Assembly (NCBI GenBank): GCA_012295275.1
Contig: CM022678.1
Span: 17,007,165 to 17,071,164 of the forward strand
Length of the DNA stretch: 64,000 nt
Direction of reading: 5' to 3'
Origin: Chrysomallon squamiferum
Taxonomy: Eukaryota > Mollusca > Gastropoda > Neomphalida > Peltospiridae
Part shown: one piece after another, positions 11,230-21,129 of the stretch
Position numbering within the stretch: position 1 is the first letter of the stretch
How the letters are laid out: every line of letters starts with the position of its first letter
The notes under the pieces: generated by a model
Told to the model about the DNA's origin: nothing
Seen by the model: the letters and a program-made list of their open reading frames with translations, nothing else
Databases searched by the model: none
Position numbers and translations under genes: made by a program

Positions 11230-12140
11230 GCCACTGTAAATACAGTTGTATGTTGACTTACGAGTTTAATTCATTCCTTGATCGAGCTCGTAACTCAGTT
11301 TGCGTGTATTCTCACTGAAATTAATTGAAATACCATTAATCCGTTCCAAACCCCTAAAAACCATCCCATTTTGTTTTTGTAACTATTTTTAATTCATGTA
11401 TTTATAAATAACAAGTATTACATAAAAAGAAAATAAACGAGTATGTAAAGAAATAAACTGGTTTTGTAAAGTAAATTTATCTTCGATATCAGTCAAATTA
11501 TTTTGACTCCTTTGGCTCGACTTGCAGCCTTTATCGACTCCTTCTCTTTCAGTATGGTACTATGGTGGTAGTGCCCAGCTAAATCGACTACATGCCCATA
11601 TCTCTCATATTTCTCTATGATTTCTTCTCAGCACTGTCCTTTGCACTGACTTTCTTACGATCCATGGTCAGACCCATACACAGACACAAATACACATATA
11701 TACACATATAAGCACATATATATATACACGAACGTACACATACAGACACAAAGAAAGACAGAGAGAGGAAGAGAGACAGAGTGAGATAACGACAGAGATC
11801 TAAATTCACAATTGGAAACACCTCTATATGACAGACAACTGTCTATGGAAAAGGAAGAATATGATAAGAAGACTTATTTGATTTTAAATATTTTATTAGA
11901 ACAACTGTAGTAAATGTTATTCTTATTGTTTTTTAGTATCCTTACTATACTACTCAAACTGTTATTAGTATGATTAGTCTAAGACAGAAAAAGAAAAAAA
12001 GTTACTGAAATGTCTTAAAACAATACATTCCATATTACATATACTTACAAATATTATTCATTGGAAAAAGAAAATGTAAATAGTTTATTTTGTCAATTTC
12101 AATATGACCTTAGTATAAATATAAATTCACTTTTGATATT
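11230..12140. other. Between copies 2 and 3: simple repeats, no gene seen
   Basis: Unique AT-rich sequence, then CA/TA-rich and GA-rich degenerate repeats at 11670-11790 that correspond to the upstream microsatellite of other copies, then AT-rich sequence. No exon is supported. Confidence 0.5.
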
Positions 12141-12149
12141 TGCAACATT

Positions 12150-12775
12150 TAAATGTCTTGTATTGTCAATGGAACATATTTACAAACAAAAGTGGAACAA
12201 CTCTACATCGTCATGAAATAAACAAAAATAATAAAACAACTTTGCATTCTGATGAAACTAAGAAAAACAAAGAGGTAATTCTAAAATTTGATCAAGCAAG
12301 CAACAATAATGAAACATCTCTTCATTGTGATACATCTAACAAAAATAACGAAACAACTCTGCATTGTCATGAAACAAAGAAGAACGCAACAACAATACAT
12401 TATCATGAAACTATCATAAATAATGAAACAACTCAATATTGTCATATAACTTACAGGAATAATGAAACAGTTCTACATTCCGATGAAACAAACACAATGA
12501 TAAAACAACATTACACTGTGATGAAACCAAGAAAAATAATGATACTGCTCTACATTTTGAAGAAAAACAAAAAACAATAATGAAAAAACTCTACATTGTC
12601 ATCAAACAAACAAAAACGATGAAACAACTCTATATTCCGATGAAACAAACAACAATGATAAAATAACTCTACATTATGATAAATACAAAAAGAAAACGTT
12701 TCTTCATTGTGACGAAACCCAAAAAGTCGGATCAACTGTACATTCTGATAAAGCTAACGGAAATATATTTCTAAC
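12150..12775. repeat. 39-bp minisatellite downstream of copy 3 phosphatase exons
   Basis: Tandem array with a unit of about 39 bases; the plus-strand translation of a typical unit is like NNNETTLHCDETN. Because 39 is divisible by three, a long frame stays open (12140-12580). There are sister arrays at 32690-33570 and 46030-46195. A coding role is not supported: it lies antisense, in an intron or 3' flank, and the frame breaks midway. Confidence 0.85.
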
Positions 12776-13084
12776 TAGAATATAGTGGTGTCAAAATCTT
12801 GATTATATTTATATAGAACAAAAAACAGAGGCTTGTTCTAGATATTATTAGACACGCCAGATATTCAGCATTTTGCAATCGCTCCTCCGTTCTCAACTAT
12901 TTCAAGCAGAACAATAATTTTTTCTTCTTTTTTGTTCCTGTGTAGAAACATAATAAGTATGTCTTGAATATTTTATACAACTTGATATATTCCAAATCAA
13001 TATTAAATCAATATGTATCAGTAGAATGTTTCAAAAGTTCTCTCAGTAAATAATGTTTCTTCTTTTTCCTTCCTCATAAAGAAA

Positions 13085-13221
13085 GTTTCAAATATCCCTG
13101 AATTCAGAAAGTAATGAACAAATTATTTATTTTCATTCTGTATTCCAATAATAGTAATATAATTCTAGTAGTTTCTGTTTCTTTCCAGTGAAGATACTTT
13201 CTCTTTTATAATTCCTGCCAT
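13085..13221 (-). pseudogene. Copy 3: decayed linker exons after phosphatase domain 1
   Basis: 13170-13221 has an acceptor (aatgcag) and reads MAGIIKEKVSSLERNRN in one frame; equivalent segments occur in all copies. 13085-13150 matches a putative next exon (copy 4: NERKQFVTEFLNS at 33897-33965) but has a TAA stop. No good donor is visible on either. These may be the start of the linker to a second PTP domain that copy 3 has lost. Assignment is tentative. Confidence 0.4.
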
Positions 13222-13343
13222 CTGCATTAGGGGAATCTTCTTGTTCATAAAAAGAAAAAAAAATATTGAGACTGCAAATTCATTTTAATTTATTTATTCT
13301 TAATTTTCTCTTTCCTGTTTGCTGTCTGTTTCTGTTACATCAC

Positions 13344-13412
13344 TCTCTCTGAAATGACGTTGAATGATAACAACCATTCTAACACTAGCTGATGAATAAA
13401 ATTGTACTGCGT
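13344..13412 (-). CDS. Receptor copy 3, PTP exon g: end of domain 1
   Basis: Acceptor ctgtaatg strand-reversed (attacag), then TQYNFIHQLVLEWLLSFNVI. This is the QY.FIH..LLE helix that closes a PTP catalytic domain and follows the Q-loop segment MVQTF of exon f. The 3' border is uncertain: a gtgatg donor at 13342-13343 fits phase 0, while reading through would stop two codons later. Confidence 0.7.
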
Positions 13413-13579
13413 CTGTAATGAAAAATAGAAATAATAAATTACGTAAACAAACCTTAAAAAGAAACACACCTATAATGAATATGGTATAAATCGACAGTAT
13501 ATTTCACTGTTCCTGTTACTATGATAACATTAAAAAAAAAAAAAATGATTCTAAAGAGCGGATAATCGAAAATACCCAC

Positions 13580-13715
13580 AAACGTTTGCACCATTTGAGT
13601 TCGTTGTTTTCTTAAACGTGACACACAACCAAGTACGTTAAGTTTTCCTTCGGTCAGTGCCTGGTCAAAAAGATAATCTATAGCTATGAAAGTACCTGTC
13701 CTTCCAACACCATCA
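13580..13715 (-). CDS. Receptor copy 3, PTP exon f: P-loop and Q-loop
   Basis: A 136-nt exon completing the signature begun in exon e: HC|SDGVGRTGTFIAIDYLFD, then CVSRLRKQRTQMVQTF. The catalytic Cys and Arg and the Q-loop Gln are present. The residue after HCS is Asp instead of the usual Ala (HCSAG). PTPRN/IA-2 family proteins also have HCSDG and are weak or inactive on phosphotyrosine, so activity cannot be assumed. Borders: acceptor attccag, donor gtgggt. Confidence 0.88.
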
Positions 13716-13799
13716 CTGGAATGAAATTAATTTTAATAATTTGAAACATAACTTTATTTCAAGAGGGTAAAGCACAAAAGGAAAAAGGAAAAGAACAAG

Positions 13800-14473
13800 C
13801 GGGAAAATAATTATTCTAATATAGATTTCGAAGTATCCTCTGATATATCATTTGCATTTTTGTATTAATTATAAAATTAATATAGAGTTGCCCGATTCAA
13901 AAGAAGAACTGAAAATATCAATTATTATTTAGTATTTTGCAATAAAACAACAACATTAAAATAAAAAATAAATAATAAATGAAAAACAAATATAACAACT
14001 ATTATTTAGCACCTTATTAAAAAAAATTAGCTGCAAATATAAAATTAATATTTAGTGTTTTATTTTTAAAAAGTAATAAAAGATATCTAGACTTATAATT
14101 ATGGTAATACAACAAATCTAAAGAAATATCATGTACTAGTGATTTAATTTATGTTGAACAGATCAAGAATCTGTTCTATCAACAGACACATTCTATACCA
14201 CTTTTGATTCATAGTGTAAGGAGAAATGGAATTTTGCAAATTAATGTTATTATTTATCTTATTATTTTTGTTTTATTTTATTTGTTCCCTTCTTTTGTTA
14301 TTTATTTATTTATTCATTTAATAATCCTCTCTTTCATTAATAATTTTATTTATTTGACAATTGCTTTCTTTCTTTTCTTCTTCATTTGCTTTATTTATTT
14401 TATAATTTTTTCTTTATTTAAGTACGTTTGTTCAAAAGAAAAGAAAATTAATTACAACAGTATACTACTATAC
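13800..14473. other. Intron e-f of copy 3: nothing found
   Basis: AT-rich sequence dominated by TTTA/TTAT runs (14240-14420). The open frame at 14204-14482 is low-complexity Phe/Ile/Leu sequence and is rejected as a gene. Confidence 0.6.
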
Positions 14474-14634
14474 CTGCAGTGAACTATTAATGGATGATCA
14501 TCTCCCCTATCTCTGAGCCCTTTCACATACAGGATAAAATCAAGCAATGCATGTGTATTCCTTGGGACTTGTTTGTCCATCCAGTCCATGTAATGTAATT
14601 GTGTCACAGTTCTTGTCAATTCCGGGTTATTTGT
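14474..14634 (-). CDS. Receptor copy 3, PTP exon e: WPD-loop exon
   Basis: 161-nt exon, phase 0 in and phase 2 out. It reads NPELTRTVTQLHYMDWMDKQ and ends HPLIVHC + AG, where the split Ser codon is completed by exon f. DWMD occupies the WPD-loop position: Trp and the general-acid Asp are kept, Pro is Met. Donor is GCAG|gtata; acceptor is attaag. The frame is intact. Confidence 0.88.
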
Positions 14635-14918
14635 CTTAATTCAGAAATAAATAAATAAACAAAGAAGCGAACAAACAAACAAACAAACAAATAAATAAAT
14701 AAATAAATAAGTAAATATATTTGTGCATATGTATCTATGTACATACATACATATATATGTTTGTGTGGTTGTGTGTGCGTGTGTGTGCGTGTGTGTGTGT
14801 GTCGATCAGAGAGACAGAGAGAGATGTATGAATGTATGTATTTATTTACAATACAACGAATAAACTTTAAACGTAACAAATTTTCAGATTTTTGGTTAAA
14901 AACTAAATATGAAGGAAC

Positions 14919-15044
14919 CTTGAAAAGATTAAAAATCCAGGAAGTATGTGTTCGATGAACTTCAATATGTTTCAGTTCGATCATCATATCTGCATATTTC
15001 TTACAGTTAGTTTCCAAGTCAGGCCAGTAAACGGAACATTTTGA
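14919..15044 (-). CDS. Receptor copy 3, PTP exon d: KCxxYWP
   Basis: 126-nt exon (42 codons, phase 0/0) starting SKCSVYWPDLETNCKKYADM and ending in a segment before the WPD loop (SWIFNLFK). KCxxYWP is a standard PTP motif in the middle of the catalytic domain. Acceptor ttttgcag, donor AAG|gttcct. The frame is intact. Confidence 0.88.
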
Positions 15045-15240
15045 CTGCAAAAGATATTACTAAACACAATTCTTTGTCTCTTCTTCTTAATGATATACAA
15101 AACAATATTTAATTTTAATTTGTTTATTAATGTTTAAGACCTTTTCTGTTTCTGCATCTATCTATATACAAACACAGAGAGAGAGAGAGAGATATTTAAA
15201 TATGAAAATAGAAAGTATTAAATGTATATCAATAACACAC

Positions 15241-15373
<133 letters not shown>

Positions 15374-15383
15374 AAAAAAAAAC

Positions 15384-15518
15384 CTGGTTGTTTTCAATTA
15401 AATCTGTGAGCATTATGATATGAGTAGAGTTGACCTCCCAAACCATTCTCCAGAAATCAGCTGCTGTCTTTTCTGTTGGACCTTGTGCTGCAATGTACCA
15501 CTTTGATTTGTGATAGCC
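15384..15518 (-). CDS. Receptor copy 3, PTP exon c: QGP and DFWRMVWE
   Basis: 135-nt exon (45 codons, phase 0/0): [20 protein letters not shown], then [20 protein letters not shown]. These are classic PTP core motifs. Acceptor attcag, donor CAG|gttttt followed directly by poly-pyrimidine. Intact. Confidence 0.92.
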
Positions 15519-15804
15519 CTGAATTGAAATTAATATGATTAATGAATTTCAAATGTATATAAATATGCAAGTAAGTAAACAATCATAACTGGAAGTGCGT
15601 GTGTGTGTGTGTTTTCGTTTATGTACGGAAATGTGTTTCTGTGTGAATGTATAAATGGGTGTTGGTATGATAAACTGTAGATTTAGTACTATTTTTGTAT
15701 TTGTTAATAAATATATGAAAATTAATATATATAATGAATAAAAAAATTCAATGAAAATTAAATTGAAGAAATTAATAGGAAAGTAAATAAATAAATATAA
15801 AATA

Positions 15805-15835
<31 letters not shown>

Positions 15836-15847
15836 AAATAAACTTAC

Positions 15848-15924
15848 ATCAATAAAACTAGCGTTGATATAATCTGAAGCTGGGATTCCAGTAATAAACT
15901 CAAGCGTCACTCTGTTATAATCAT
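15848..15924 (-). CDS. Receptor copy 3, PTP exon b: DYINASFI
   Basis: 77-nt exon that completes PYDYNRV with exon a and reads VTLEFITGIPASDYINASFI, the conserved NxxY...DYINAS segment of PTP domains. Acceptor gaaaag, donor GAT|gtaagt. Intact. Confidence 0.9.
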
Positions 15925-16069
15925 CTTTTCAAATAATTTAAAACAAAAAGAAACAATAATATTTTTATTAAAGGTGTAAATGCTTAGGATATAATTTGAG
16001 TAAACTTTAAAAAAACTATTTCAAACTAAAAATAAATATAAAAAAAATATATATATATTTCTGTTATTT

Positions 16070-16072
<3 letters not shown>

Positions 16073-16136
<64 letters not shown>
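16073..16136. repeat. (AAT)n microsatellite
   Basis: About 21 AAT/TAA units in the intron between PTP exons a and b. Confidence 0.95.
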
Positions 16137-16138
<2 letters not shown>

Positions 16139-16429
16139 TAGAAGAAGAAGAAGGAGTTTAGAAATAGCAGTAGTAGCAATAGGAGTAGTAATTCTATTTA
16201 CAGCAGTACGATTAATACAGATAGTCTACAGATAATTTTATGTAATATTTAAAATAATTTTTTATAGAAAATTATGATATCAGTCTTTCAGATTGTCGAA
16301 AAGAGTTTTCGGATTTCAAACACCAGCAACAACAACAACAATAAAAAGTAAAGAAGAATAAAACAAACAAAAGACAAGAACAAGCGAGATAGGGAAAATA
16401 ACGACATAATAGTTCACATTTGTACTTAC

Positions 16430-16517
16430 ATGGCTTTATATTCCTGTATCTGTTTTTAGGAACATTTTCTATCTTGTCTGCTATGTTGGTAGAATATAAA
16501 TTTATTTTCTGTAAAAA
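16430..16517 (-). CDS. Receptor copy 3, PTP exon a: pTyr-loop
   Basis: 88-nt exon: FLQKINLYSTNIADKIENV, then KNRYRNIKP, the KNRY pTyr-recognition loop that opens the catalytic domain. I place the acceptor at ttcag|TTTTTAC rather than at the cag nine bases later, because in copy 4 the later ag is mutated to aa while this acceptor is kept and the added codons stay open in both. Donor is gtaagt, phase 1. Confidence 0.86.
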
Positions 16518-16794
16518 CTGAAAATGGAACCGTAATTAATTTTTTTATTTGTAATGTATGTACTGCTGAGAGTTGTGTGTCTGTGATTATACATGAATAT
16601 ATAAAAATTCAATTCGATAATAAGTAAATAAATAAATAAATATATCAATTAATTAGTCAGAAAATGCGTTGGTTTTAAGGAAAAATGTTGGCAAATAATT
16701 ATAATAAAGATAACGATTAATAATTAATCAGTCAATACATAACAATAAAAACAAAACAATAATAATAAAAATAGTAATAACAACAACAACAATA

Positions 16795-16847
16795 CTAATA
16801 ATAATAATAATAATAATGATGATTAGTATAATTATAACAACAAAATG

Positions 16848-16921
<74 letters not shown>
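16795..16921. repeat. (AAT)n microsatellite
   Basis: Long AAT array just downstream of the acidic exon donor. The poly-Leu/Tyr open frames there are translated repeat. Confidence 0.95.
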
Positions 16922-16923
<2 letters not shown>

Positions 16924-16983
16924 TAACAATGACAACAAATATTTAAAAAAAAAAAAAGAAGAAAAACAAAAGCAAGTGATTAC

Positions 16984-17399
16984 CTGAAATTCAAGATGGA
17001 AACGTTTCATCAGACTCATATTGTACACATATGTGTGAAAATGTTTAATATCAACACTTTCATCTTGCTCGGACTCTAGAAGCGGCATGACGTCGTCCGC
17101 GTTGTTTGCATCTTTAGATGTTAGATGTTTGTAATAGGGTGTTTCATAGAAAGTCTCGTTTTCGATTTCGCATTCTTCAGCCTCGTTATGAGGAACGTTT
17201 GAAGACATTCCTGTGCTGCTATTAAGACTTGATATCATGCAATCATCTATGTACTCATAATGATGACTATCATTATCATCATCATTTTCATCATAGGTGA
17301 TCACTATGCCATCCGCAGCTGAGGGATGAGGTGGATTGCTATGGCAACGGACTCTATCCGTAGCATCTACTGACGTGTCGGAACTGCTCTGCCAAGTTG
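16984..17399 (-). CDS. Receptor copy 3, acidic cytoplasmic exon
   Basis: 416-nt exon, phase 1 in and phase 0 out, about 138 codons with no stop. It is Asp/Glu/Ser-rich (YDENDDDNDSHHYEYIDDCM), with further Tyr in FYETPYYKHL, and ends SLMKRFHLEFQ, the helix that precedes a PTP domain. It joins the basic juxtamembrane exon to the phosphatase. The YEYIDD block is kept in copy 4 and may be a phosphotyrosine docking site (inference). No enzymatic domain is recognised. Acceptor is actttag, donor CAG|gtaatc. Confidence 0.85.
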
Positions 17400-17579
17400 C
17401 TAAAGTTAACAAAATCATTCAAGCAATCAATAAATATTTCTTTCACGACGTCTTGTCATGGTTTAACATTAATTGTTAATATTAAGATTATTATAACTAC
17501 TAACCTATACGTCACAACATTATTTTAAAATACTAAAATTCCATTCATTCTTTCAAAATGCTTAATATCATCATCACCA

Positions 17580-17586
17580 TAAAAAT

Positions 17587-17619
<33 letters not shown>

Positions 17620-17740
17620 TACTACTACTATTACTACTACTACTACTATTACTATTGCATTATTATTATTATTATTATTCTTCTTCTTCTTCTTCTTCTT
17701 CTTCTTATTATTATATTATTATTATTATTATTATTATAGC
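17580..17740. repeat. (ACT)n, (TTA)n, (TTC)n trinucleotide tract
   Basis: A run of compound trinucleotide repeats in the intron upstream of the acidic exon. The same compound tract, reversed, lies at 63660-63830 in copy 6. Confidence 0.93.
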
Positions 17741-17918
17741 TGACGTTTTTGCTGTCTGTTATTGTTGTTTTATGTTACCGGTGGTGGTGGTGGTGATGGT
17801 TGTTGTTGTTTTGTTTTGGTGTCTGGTATTTTTTTTCTTGTACCAGTGTAGTAGTAGTGTTGTTATTGGTATTGTTGCTATCACCAATATGATATCGTAA
17901 TTAGTTAAATTACAAAAC

Positions 17919-18025
17919 CTGGTTCCATTTCCACGTGTTGTATCTGGTTAATACGTGCTCGAATAAGGCTTTCTATACGTCGTTGTGCACGTCGATGATT
18001 CTTTTTATATATTTTCTTCCTTTTT
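17919..18025 (-). CDS. Receptor copy 3, basic juxtamembrane exon
   Basis: 107-nt exon: KRKKIYKKNHRRAQRRIESL, then IRARINQIQHVEMEP. It is strongly basic, as expected immediately inside the membrane (stop-transfer). Phase 2 in, phase 1 out. Acceptor atctag, donor CCAG|gttttg. The sequence is very similar in copies 4, 5 and 6. Confidence 0.84.
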
Positions 18026-18307
18026 CTAGATACGGAAATTGAAATATGAATTTATAATCACAACTGTTATTGCTATTATTGTGATCACTGCACTAAAGAA
18101 ATTTTTATTATTATCTTCTTTTTTTTTTTTTCCTTCTTCTTTAATATTTGTTGTTGTGGTGGTTGTCGTTATTATTATTACTATTTTTATTATCATTATT
18201 ATAGTTATAGTTATACAACAACTAACAACTATTACTACTACTAGTAATTTTGAAATAAATAAATACAAATAAATAAACAAATAAAAAAAAATAAAATAAA
18301 ATGAAGG

Positions 18308-18402
18308 ATAAAATAAACACACAGCTAAAGAAATTGACAACAAAATCGATAAATTATCATTCCATACAGCTGTCAACCAAACGACATAAAAGGAGACCTC
18401 CA
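18308..18402 (-). pseudogene. Receptor copy 3, damaged transmembrane exon
   Basis: Acceptor is intact (ttttcag). The start reads VEVSFYVVWLTAV as in copy 6, but a 2-nt and a 1-nt loss put Asn-Asp-Asn (WNDNLS) into the membrane span, and at the 3' end a 4-base TTAT insertion and loss of the AG|gt donor break the link to the juxtamembrane exon. As it stands, copy 3 would not make a normal membrane-spanning receptor unless another donor is used. Confidence 0.72.
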
Positions 18403-18405
18403 CTG

Positions 18406-18409
<4 letters not shown>

Positions 18410-18435
<26 letters not shown>
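18410..18435. repeat. Poly-A/T tract at the TM exon acceptor
   Basis: A homopolymer of about 27 As (Ts on the transcribed strand) forming an extreme polypyrimidine tract before the TM exon. Confidence 0.9.
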
Positions 18436-18436
<1 letters not shown>

Positions 18437-18479
18437 AAACAACAGTATATATTGACTGAGAAAATATATATCACAATAA

Positions 18480-18770
18480 TTAACCTATCAGAAAATATCT
18501 GTCAAACCAGTAAACCAATCAGAAAGGTATTAAAATAGTTAATCAGTCAATAAATCATAATGTTAACCAATCAGAAAGTTGGTTTATCCATAGTTAACTA
18601 TATGAATGCCAATATCTAATGAATCAGTAATAGCCATTAGAAAGTTGTTATCAAAATAATTTTTTAATGTTTGTATAGTTACACAATAGATAACCATTCA
18701 CAACACTGTTATCACAATTGTTAACTAATCATGAAAATAAAAACAGAATAACCGCAATATGTAACCAATC
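18480..18770. repeat. CCAAT-box minisatellite, intron 3 of copy 3
   Basis: Degenerate repeat of about 30 bases built from GTTAACCAATCAGAAA and variants. Sister arrays sit at the same intron position in copies 4, 5 and 6. Each unit contains CCAATCA, the NF-Y core. Confidence 0.75.
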
Positions 18771-18936
18771 AATAACAAAGACAAAATGTAGAATAAATAT
18801 ATTGGTCTTATATGCATATTGTATATATGTATGTTTATCTATGTATGTATGGATGAATGTATATACGTATGTATGTATGTATGTGTATGTGTACATGCAT
18901 GCTGAATATACATATGTATATTACCATCATTTGAAG

Positions 18937-19040
18937 ACATAATACATGATCCTATTACGTTTGCATATACATATGTATGCAGTTGTCACTGCATGATTTG
19001 AGCACGTCGGTCCAGTGAGAACCTCGTGACCATCATTTGA
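18937..19040 (-). repeat. Scrambled duplicate of the EGF exon 3' end
   Basis: This piece repeats parts of the end of the EGF exon (CATCATTTGAAGACATAATACA; GCAGTTGTCACTGCATGA; GAGCACGTCGGTCCA) in broken order beside the true exon end. It explains why copy 3 has no normal donor there. Confidence 0.6.
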
Positions 19041-19065
19041 AGACAAAATACAGATCCCATTAGCA

Positions 19066-20114
19066 TCACTTCACAGCGCAGTTAGCGGGGCATCGATTTG
19101 TTGCAGTCGGTCCATGGAACGACGAAACACATCCGAAGACACACGTTCTGTTGTTCTGATGGCATGCACTTCCCAGACAGGTAGCGGGACATGAATTGTT
19201 GCAATAGATACCATGGTAACCTGACAGACAGCCATGAAGACATCGTCCTGAAAGATGATCACATGATCCTTTACAATTCCTAGGACAGAAATCGCTGCAG
19301 TGTTCTCCCTTCCTTCCGCTGACACAAACCGCCCTGCACTCAACGTAATCGGAGATATTTTCACACCGAACACGGCATTCCGAGCCGCAAGAATAGTTGC
19401 AAAATGTCCCATAAATATCAGTTCCGTTGCATCCGTTCTTACATTTCCCGGTTTTGCGATCACATGTAGAATTCAGACAACGATGAGGACAGACTTTGCA
19501 ACGGTCTCCGTAATAGTTACCAGAAACGCAGCCATCCGTACATGATCCGTTTTCTCTGTTACATACCTGATGTACACAATTCGCGCTACATTTTTCTGAG
19601 CAGTTCTTTCCGAAAAACCCAACATTGCAACCTTGAGTGCATTGTCCCTTTCTGTTACAGGAATTGTTTAGACAGTTATCTGAACAACGACGCTGACAAG
19701 TTTTACCCCAAATTCCTTCAGTGCACTGTAAACATACTCCCGTCTTTTTGTTGCACACTTTGTCTTTACATCTTTCTGAACACTCTTCTTCGCACTTTGG
19801 ACCAAAAAACCCACGAGAACAGTCACCGGTGCAGAAAACTTTATCGTCGGTGTTATTACAGTGAAAACGCTGCTGACAACGTGAACCGGATAATCCAGAA
19901 GGACAACGTTCACAATCACCCGTCCATCTGTAACATATTTTATCCAAGCAACTGTCACTACAGTTCTTATCACAGTAATAACCATGCGATTTTTTACTGG
20001 GACAAAATGTATTACATTTTTCTTTGTAATTTTGTGAATTTTCTGTGTCTTTGCCAGAACAGGGATTACACGTGCCGCCATCTCCATGGTAATAACCTTC
20101 AGAACACCCCTCAT
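19066..20114 (-). CDS. Receptor copy 3, exon 3: EGF-like repeats (truncated end)
   Basis: About 349 codons are open from acceptor ttttag at 20115. The start reads DEGCSEGYYHGDGGTCNPC, followed by a chain of Cys-rich modules of the MEGF10/SREC type (for example CPRNCKGSC, CLSGYHGIYCNNSCP), with around 60 cysteines. It would form the extracellular ligand-binding stalk. Near the end a 1-nt insertion at about 19070 turns CAVCDANG into CAVK and a TGA stop, and the consensus donor GAAT|gtaagt is missing. Copy 3 could therefore yield only a secreted ShK-EGF protein of about 405 residues. Alternatively it is a pseudogene, or the base is an assembly error. Copies 4-6 show the expected intact end. Confidence 0.83.
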
Positions 20115-20519
20115 CTAAAAATAGAATTACTCGCATTAATTTACCGAGAATCATAGGATGTTGTGAGTGCACTGCTACCACACTTGCAGTAATTAAAAGA
20201 AAAACTGAGAGAGCTGATGCAAGGTTTGGTATGCACGCGCGAACGTAATTAACTATATTGACTTACTGAAATTAAAATAGAAATAGCGTGTCTCGGTATG
20301 TTATATTTATTAAAACAAATTAAAAATGTTCATGTTTTTGTGACAGTGTTGTATTTGGTGTGTGCATGTTCGTATGTGTATGTGTACACTCACAAAATTA
20401 AACTGCCAGCCGTTACGTCCTATATATATATATAGTATCAAATATACCTAGTATACTGGTATACCAAGTATTACGTGTATCCATCATTTGTATCTTAATA
20501 TAGCTGTAACCTGAAACGA

Positions 20520-20985
20520 TATCCTACTTATACAGGCTATCCTGCCTAATGCATACCTTTCCTTTGTATGTTATTATCTATCATGAGTATCTATCCTACC
20601 TAAAATATGTCTACTGACAAGGAATTCTGAATAACATATCTAATATGTTTGTATTCTGCACATATCGCTCCTAACATATCCGTTCCCATCTGGTATCTAT
20701 CCTATCAGACATGTATATGATTCATCTATCCTAGTTAGCTATCGTCGTTTAACACACCAAATATTCTGTCTATCTGTGCTTACATAATGCACCAACTATC
20801 CTGTGTATATCTATATCTTTACTAACATATCAACTGTCCTGTGTATCTATACTTACTTAACATATCAACTATCCTGTGTATCCATACTTACTTAACATAT
20901 TAACTATACTGTGTATGTATCGATATTAACATATGAGCTATCTGTTGTATCTATCCTGCTCTTGTTGACTCTGCCTTGCTGGAAC
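20520..20985. repeat. Intron-2 minisatellite of copy 3
   Basis: Repeat unit of about 33 bases, clearest at 20790-20940 (ACATATCAACTATCCTGTGT and variants). It lies between the EGF and ShK exons. Confidence 0.75.
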
Positions 20986-20999
20986 ATTGATAATTTTAC

Positions 21000-21107
21000 C
21001 TGTACAAACGTGACAAGTCTTCATACAGTCCATTTCGCTTTCATGGTCGCACTTATGGGGGGAACATAGCTCTAATTTGTCTTTACATGTAAAACTTTTA
21101 CCTGAAA
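21000..21107 (-). CDS. Receptor copy 3, exon 2: ShK domain
   Basis: 108-nt phase 1/1 exon. Six cysteines in ShK spacing (SFTCKDKLELCSPHKC, then CMKTCHVCTG). Acceptor tgttcag, donor ACAG|gtaaaa. Intact. Together with the signal exon at 24884-24950 it forms the N-terminus of the copy 3 product. Confidence 0.84.
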
Positions 21108-21129
21108 CTGAACAAGTTGAAAAAAACAT

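Noticed and set aside
11270-11640. Possible exon or tRNA in unique sequence between copies 2 and 3
   Set aside because: No cloverleaf, splice-bounded open frame or family similarity could be found by eye.
19542-20156. 204-residue plus-strand frame opposite the copy 3 EGF exon
   Set aside because: Shadow of the Cys-rich exon on the opposite strand; similar shadows occur opposite copies 4, 5 and 6.
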